Shown here: positions 6,726 through 8,797 of the stretch, in pieces | Layout of the letters: the number at the start of each line of letters is the position of its first letter | How positions within the stretch are numbered: position 1 is the stretch's first letter | Assembly: GCA_002715405.1 (NCBI GenBank) | Contig: PAZD01000035.1 | Coordinates: forward strand, 1-8,797 | Source of the DNA: Acidimicrobiaceae bacterium | Lineage (GTDB): Bacteria > Actinomycetota > Acidimicrobiia > Acidimicrobiales > UBA8592 | Length of the DNA: 8,797 nucleotides | Direction: 5' to 3' | Translations under genes and position numbers: made by a program | The notes under the pieces: model-generated | Databases searched by the model: none | What the model saw: only the letters and a program-made list of their open reading frames with translations | What the model was told of the DNA's origin: nothing

Positions 6726-7209
6726 GGGAAGGGTGAAACCTCCAGAGAATTCTCAGACGTGGCTGGGCTTAAGTGAAAATCCCCTTCCAGAAAAGGAAAT
6801 TAGCCAGTGGATAACTGAACCACACGTTGGTGCCGTAGTCACATTCAGTGGAGTTGCAAGAAACCACTCCGAGGGTCGAGAAAACGTTTCTCTTTTGGAA
6901 TACGAAGCATACGAGAGTCAGGTAGTTCCTAGATTAGAACGTATCGTTGAAGAAGCTAGATCGAGATGGTCAACGATAGGGAGAGTTGCTTTGTTACACA
7001 GAATCGGCCCTGTAGAAATAGGTGAACCTGCGGTTATTGTTGCTGTAGGATCCCCACATCGTGATGATGCATTCCACGCCGCTCGTTTTTGTATCGATAC
7101 CTTAAAATTTACGGTACCTATCTGGAAACGTGAAAAATGGGATGAGGGGGAGAGTTGGGGACTGGAACCACAGCATCTAAGTGAAATCGAAGAATTGGAA
7201 AAAAGATGA
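6724..7209 (+). CDS. moaE: Molybdopterin synthase catalytic (large) subunit MoaE
   Basis: 161-aa MoaE. With thiocarboxylated MoaD it converts cyclic pyranopterin monophosphate to molybdopterin, the core of the molybdenum cofactor, in the cytoplasm. Diagnostic blocks are GAVVTFSGVARNHSEGR (36-52), LEYEAYE (58-64), HRIGPVEIGEPAV (92-104), SPHRDDAFHA (110-119) and the active-site lysine region TLKFTVPIWKREKW, with K128 and K135 matching the two catalytic lysines of the E. coli enzyme. The length is normal. No MoaD gene is in the window, so the partner subunit must be encoded elsewhere or fused to another protein. The ATG start has no ribosome site and overlaps the probable -10 box; GTG 6733 may be the true start, removing three residues. 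A small membrane protein gene and mreB follow in the same direction. Confidence 0.93.
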   Translation: MGRVKPPENSQTWLGLSENPLPEKEISQWITEPHVGAVVTFSGVARNHSEGRENVSLLEYEAYESQVVPRLERIVEEARSRWSTIGRVALLHRIGPVEIGEPAVIVAVGSPHRDDAFHAARFCIDTLKFTVPIWKREKWDEGESWGLEPQHLSEIEELEKR

Positions 7210-7236
7210 ATACGATTATCAGAGAGAAGAATTAAC

Positions 7237-7404
7237 GTGAATCCACTTATATTTCTGGCTGGCGCGCTAGCTATTTTTTTATTCGTTTCGTTTTTTCTTT
7301 GGGTTTTCCAACGAGAAAGAAAAAAAACCTTTAATTCATCAATTGATGAGTTCAAATCTCATCTTGACGCCATTGCTCCACGACATGACACTGAAGGCAA
7401 CTGA
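7237..7404 (+). CDS. Small N-terminal membrane-anchored protein between moaE and mreB
   Basis: 55-aa protein, GTG start, TGA at 7402-7404. Residues 4-24 form one strongly hydrophobic helix (LIFLAGALAIFLFVSFFLWVF). A basic cluster QRERKK (25-30) would hold the tail in the cytoplasm, and a polar, probably helical tail follows (SSIDEFKSHLDAIAPRH). I do not recognise a family. The support is positional: it fills the space between moaE (27 bases before) and mreB (2 bases after), so it is very probably translated and coupled to mreB. A weak purine-rich site, GAGAGAAG, precedes the GTG at 7222-7229. Being a membrane anchor right before an actin-like filament protein, it might act with MreB; that is inference only. 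Confidence 0.65.
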   Translation: MNPLIFLAGALAIFLFVSFFLWVFQRERKKTFNSSIDEFKSHLDAIAPRHDTEGN

Positions 7405-7406
7405 CT

Positions 7407-8426
7407 GTGGCGCGGGACTTAGCAATTGATCTTGGAACTGCAAATACGCTCGTATATGCTCGCGGCCGAGGCATAGTTCTGAACGAACCTTCAGTTATTG
7501 CACTCAACGAAAAAACAAATGAAGTTCTTGCTATGGGAGATGAAGCATGGCAAATGATTGGAAGAACTCCAGGGCATATTGTGGCAGTTCGCCCATTAAG
7601 GCATGGAGCAATAACTGATTTCGAAGTCACACAGCGAATGATCCGCCTTCTTCTTCAACGAGTAGGAGTTAGCCGTTTCAACCGCCCTCGTGTGGTGATC
7701 TGCGTTCCCTCTGCGATTACTGCGGTCGAACGACGAGCGGTAACTGAAGCAGCACGTCGAGCAGGAGCAGTTGACGCCAGATTGATTGAACAACCCCTTG
7801 CTGCAGCGATCGGATCGGGTCTGCCAATAAATGAACCTATTGGCAATCTGATAGTCGATGTTGGTGGCGGGACTAGTGAGACAGCACTGATCTCTATGGG
7901 CGGGGTTGTCGCACTTGAAGCTGTTCGAGTGGGATCATTTGATCTTGACGTCGCTATCCAAAACTTCATCAAAAAAGAATTTGGAGTCGCGATTGGAGAA
8001 CGAACAGCTGAGGAAATAAAACTAACAATCGGATCAGCAAGCCCGTATGAAGGTGAGCTCCGTGCAGAAGTTCGAGGCAGACATATCTCTAGCGGCCTTC
8101 CCGAAGTCGTGGTAGTAAGTCCATCAGAGATTCGTGGAGCGATCGATGAACCAGTTTCAACGATGGTTGATTCTGTTACATCGTGTCTATCGAAAGCTCC
8201 CCCAGAAATGGCTCAAGATATTATCGTGCAAGGTATAAGTCTGGTGGGAGGCGGTTCATTGCTTAAAGGTTTTGACACTCGACTGTCAGAAGAAACAGAT
8301 GTTCCGGTGCATGTAGTCCCCAATGCCCTTGAAGCAGTAGTCCTTGGTGCAGGCCGCTGCATTGAGTCGTTCGAATCAGTCCGAGCAATGTTTATGGAAG
8401 ATCCAAATACACGCTATAGAAGATAA
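7407..8426 (+). CDS. mreB: Rod shape-determining actin homologue MreB
   Basis: 339-aa MreB/Mbl-type actin. MreB filaments form under the membrane and steer the elongation-specific cell-wall machinery. Visible ATPase motifs are phosphate-1 DLGTANT (8-14), phosphate-2 DVGGGTSE (151-158) with T156, and adenosine motif LVGGGSLLKG (279-288); GERTAEEIK (197-205) is also typical. In the usual LIEEP motif the second Glu, the proposed water-activating residue, is Gln129 (CAA at 7791-7793). F91 lies where the membrane-inserting loop is found in other MreBs. The GTG start has GAAGG 9 bases upstream and lies 2 bases after the preceding small gene. Unusually, mreC, mreD and the penicillin-binding genes do not follow; a convergent HEAT-repeat gene does. 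The 83-base gap after the stop is AT-rich with only a weak imperfect hairpin. Confidence 0.93.
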   Translation: MARDLAIDLGTANTLVYARGRGIVLNEPSVIALNEKTNEVLAMGDEAWQMIGRTPGHIVAVRPLRHGAITDFEVTQRMIRLLLQRVGVSRFNRPRVVICVPSAITAVERRAVTEAARRAGAVDARLIEQPLAAAIGSGLPINEPIGNLIVDVGGGTSETALISMGGVVALEAVRVGSFDLDVAIQNFIKKEFGVAIGERTAEEIKLTIGSASPYEGELRAEVRGRHISSGLPEVVVVSPSEIRGAIDEPVSTMVDSVTSCLSKAPPEMAQDIIVQGISLVGGGSLLKGFDTRLSEETDVPVHVVPNALEAVVLGAGRCIESFESVRAMFMEDPNTRYRR

Positions 8427-8509
8427 CAACCTTTAGTATTCTCGTATTACTGAAAAATCCAATTGCGGCATTTGGCGATTTTAAGATTCAAAAAACTATT
8501 CACACCAAA

Positions 8510-8797
8510 TTACTTCGCAATATCTTCTGCGGCTTGCCGAACTTGCCAGTCTCGATCTTCTAAAGCTTTCTGTATTGCTTCCTCTACCTCTGGTCCATCA
8601 AACGGAGATAGAGCCAAAACTGCACGACGCCGAACTGTAGCAATATCATCAACCGCTTTAAGGATGCTGCTCAAAGTATCTTTATTTCCTAACGCTCCAA
8701 GAGCAGCTACCGCCGATTCTCTACATAAAGCATCGTCATGTGATTCGACAATCTCTTGAAGCTTTAAGAGATTTGAATCTGAAGCTTCCCCTCGTTC
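8510..8797 (-). CDS. HEAT-repeat protein, C-terminal part (5' end outside window)
   Basis: The minus strand is open from the window edge to the TAA at 8512-8510, giving the last 95 residues. They form repeated helical pairs of the HEAT/PBS-lyase type: a unit around DDALCRESAVAALGALGN (21-38), one around DIATVRRRAVLAL (51-63), and one around DRDWQVRQAAEDIAK (81-95). Each has the D-xx-VR-xx-A-type signature at roughly 30-residue spacing. HEAT repeats make a curved scaffold for protein binding; the partner is unknown and any N-terminal domain is out of view. The plus-strand open frame that covers the same bases is Ser/Arg-rich and looks like a shadow. The gene converges on mreB, so co-transcription with it is excluded. 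Confidence 0.75.
   Translation of the reverse strand, partial: ERGEASDSNLLKLQEIVESHDDALCRESAVAALGALGNKDTLSSILKAVDDIATVRRRAVLALSPFDGPEVEEAIQKALEDRDWQVRQAAEDIAK

Noticed and set aside
8427..8509. Bidirectional terminator between mreB and the HEAT-repeat gene
   Set aside because: Only a weak AT-rich imperfect hairpin (AAATC/GATTT with CAA/TTG and a bulge) is visible, and no GC-rich stem precedes a T-tract.
8463..8759. Plus-strand 98-aa open frame at the right end
   Set aside because: It is Ser/Arg-rich without domain character and lies opposite a minus-strand frame with clear HEAT repeats, so it is an antisense shadow.
1..8797. Defence system, phage or mobile-element cargo
   Set aside because: All recognised genes are housekeeping or regulatory types with similar composition; no integrase, transposase, terminal repeats or CRISPR-like repeats were seen.

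Overview
The window reads as a compact, moderately AT-rich stretch of an actinobacterial chromosome. The best fit is a small-genome, probably marine, member of the Acidimicrobiia or a relative. This rests on gene content (a phoU-senX3-regX3 phosphate module, a zinicin-type DUF2342 metalloprotease, an actinobacterial-style MreB), on frequent GTG starts, and on TAnnnT -10 boxes placed exactly for leaderless transcripts. The taxonomic call is inference. No rRNA, tRNA, CRISPR array, insertion sequence or phage gene was seen.

Layout. Positions 2-2301 (+) hold the 3' end of phoU, a SenX3/PhoR-type sensor kinase and its RegX3/PhoB-type response regulator, which together form the phosphate-starvation signalling unit. 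Positions 2354-3871 (+) encode an MFS transporter with its own leaderless-type promoter. Convergent to it, 3891-5051 (-) encodes a cytosolic-looking zinc metalloprotease of the zinicin_2/DUF2342 family. A regulatory gap of about 340 bases follows, with a 14-bp inverted repeat and a 21-bp-spaced repeated motif. Then 5393-6436 (+) encodes an extended SDR (epimerase-like) protein with a C-terminal membrane anchor. Convergent to that, 6448-6636 (-) encodes a 62-aa membrane protein. Positions 6724-8426 (+) carry moaE (molybdopterin synthase large subunit), an unlisted 55-aa membrane protein and mreB, packed as an operon. The 3' end of a HEAT-repeat protein (8510-8797, -) closes the window.

Functionally the window joins phosphate sensing, molybdenum cofactor synthesis and cell-shape control. 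No single new multi-gene system is evident. The most notable signal is that four otherwise intact proteins each depart from their family at a residue normally central to function, each by a codon one base from the expected one: the RegX3 receiver switch Thr is Ile, the MreB catalytic Glu is Gln, the SDR catalytic Tyr is Phe, and a probable metal-site Glu of the zinc protease is Val. Two small membrane-protein genes and the leaderless promoter pattern are the other items worth follow-up.
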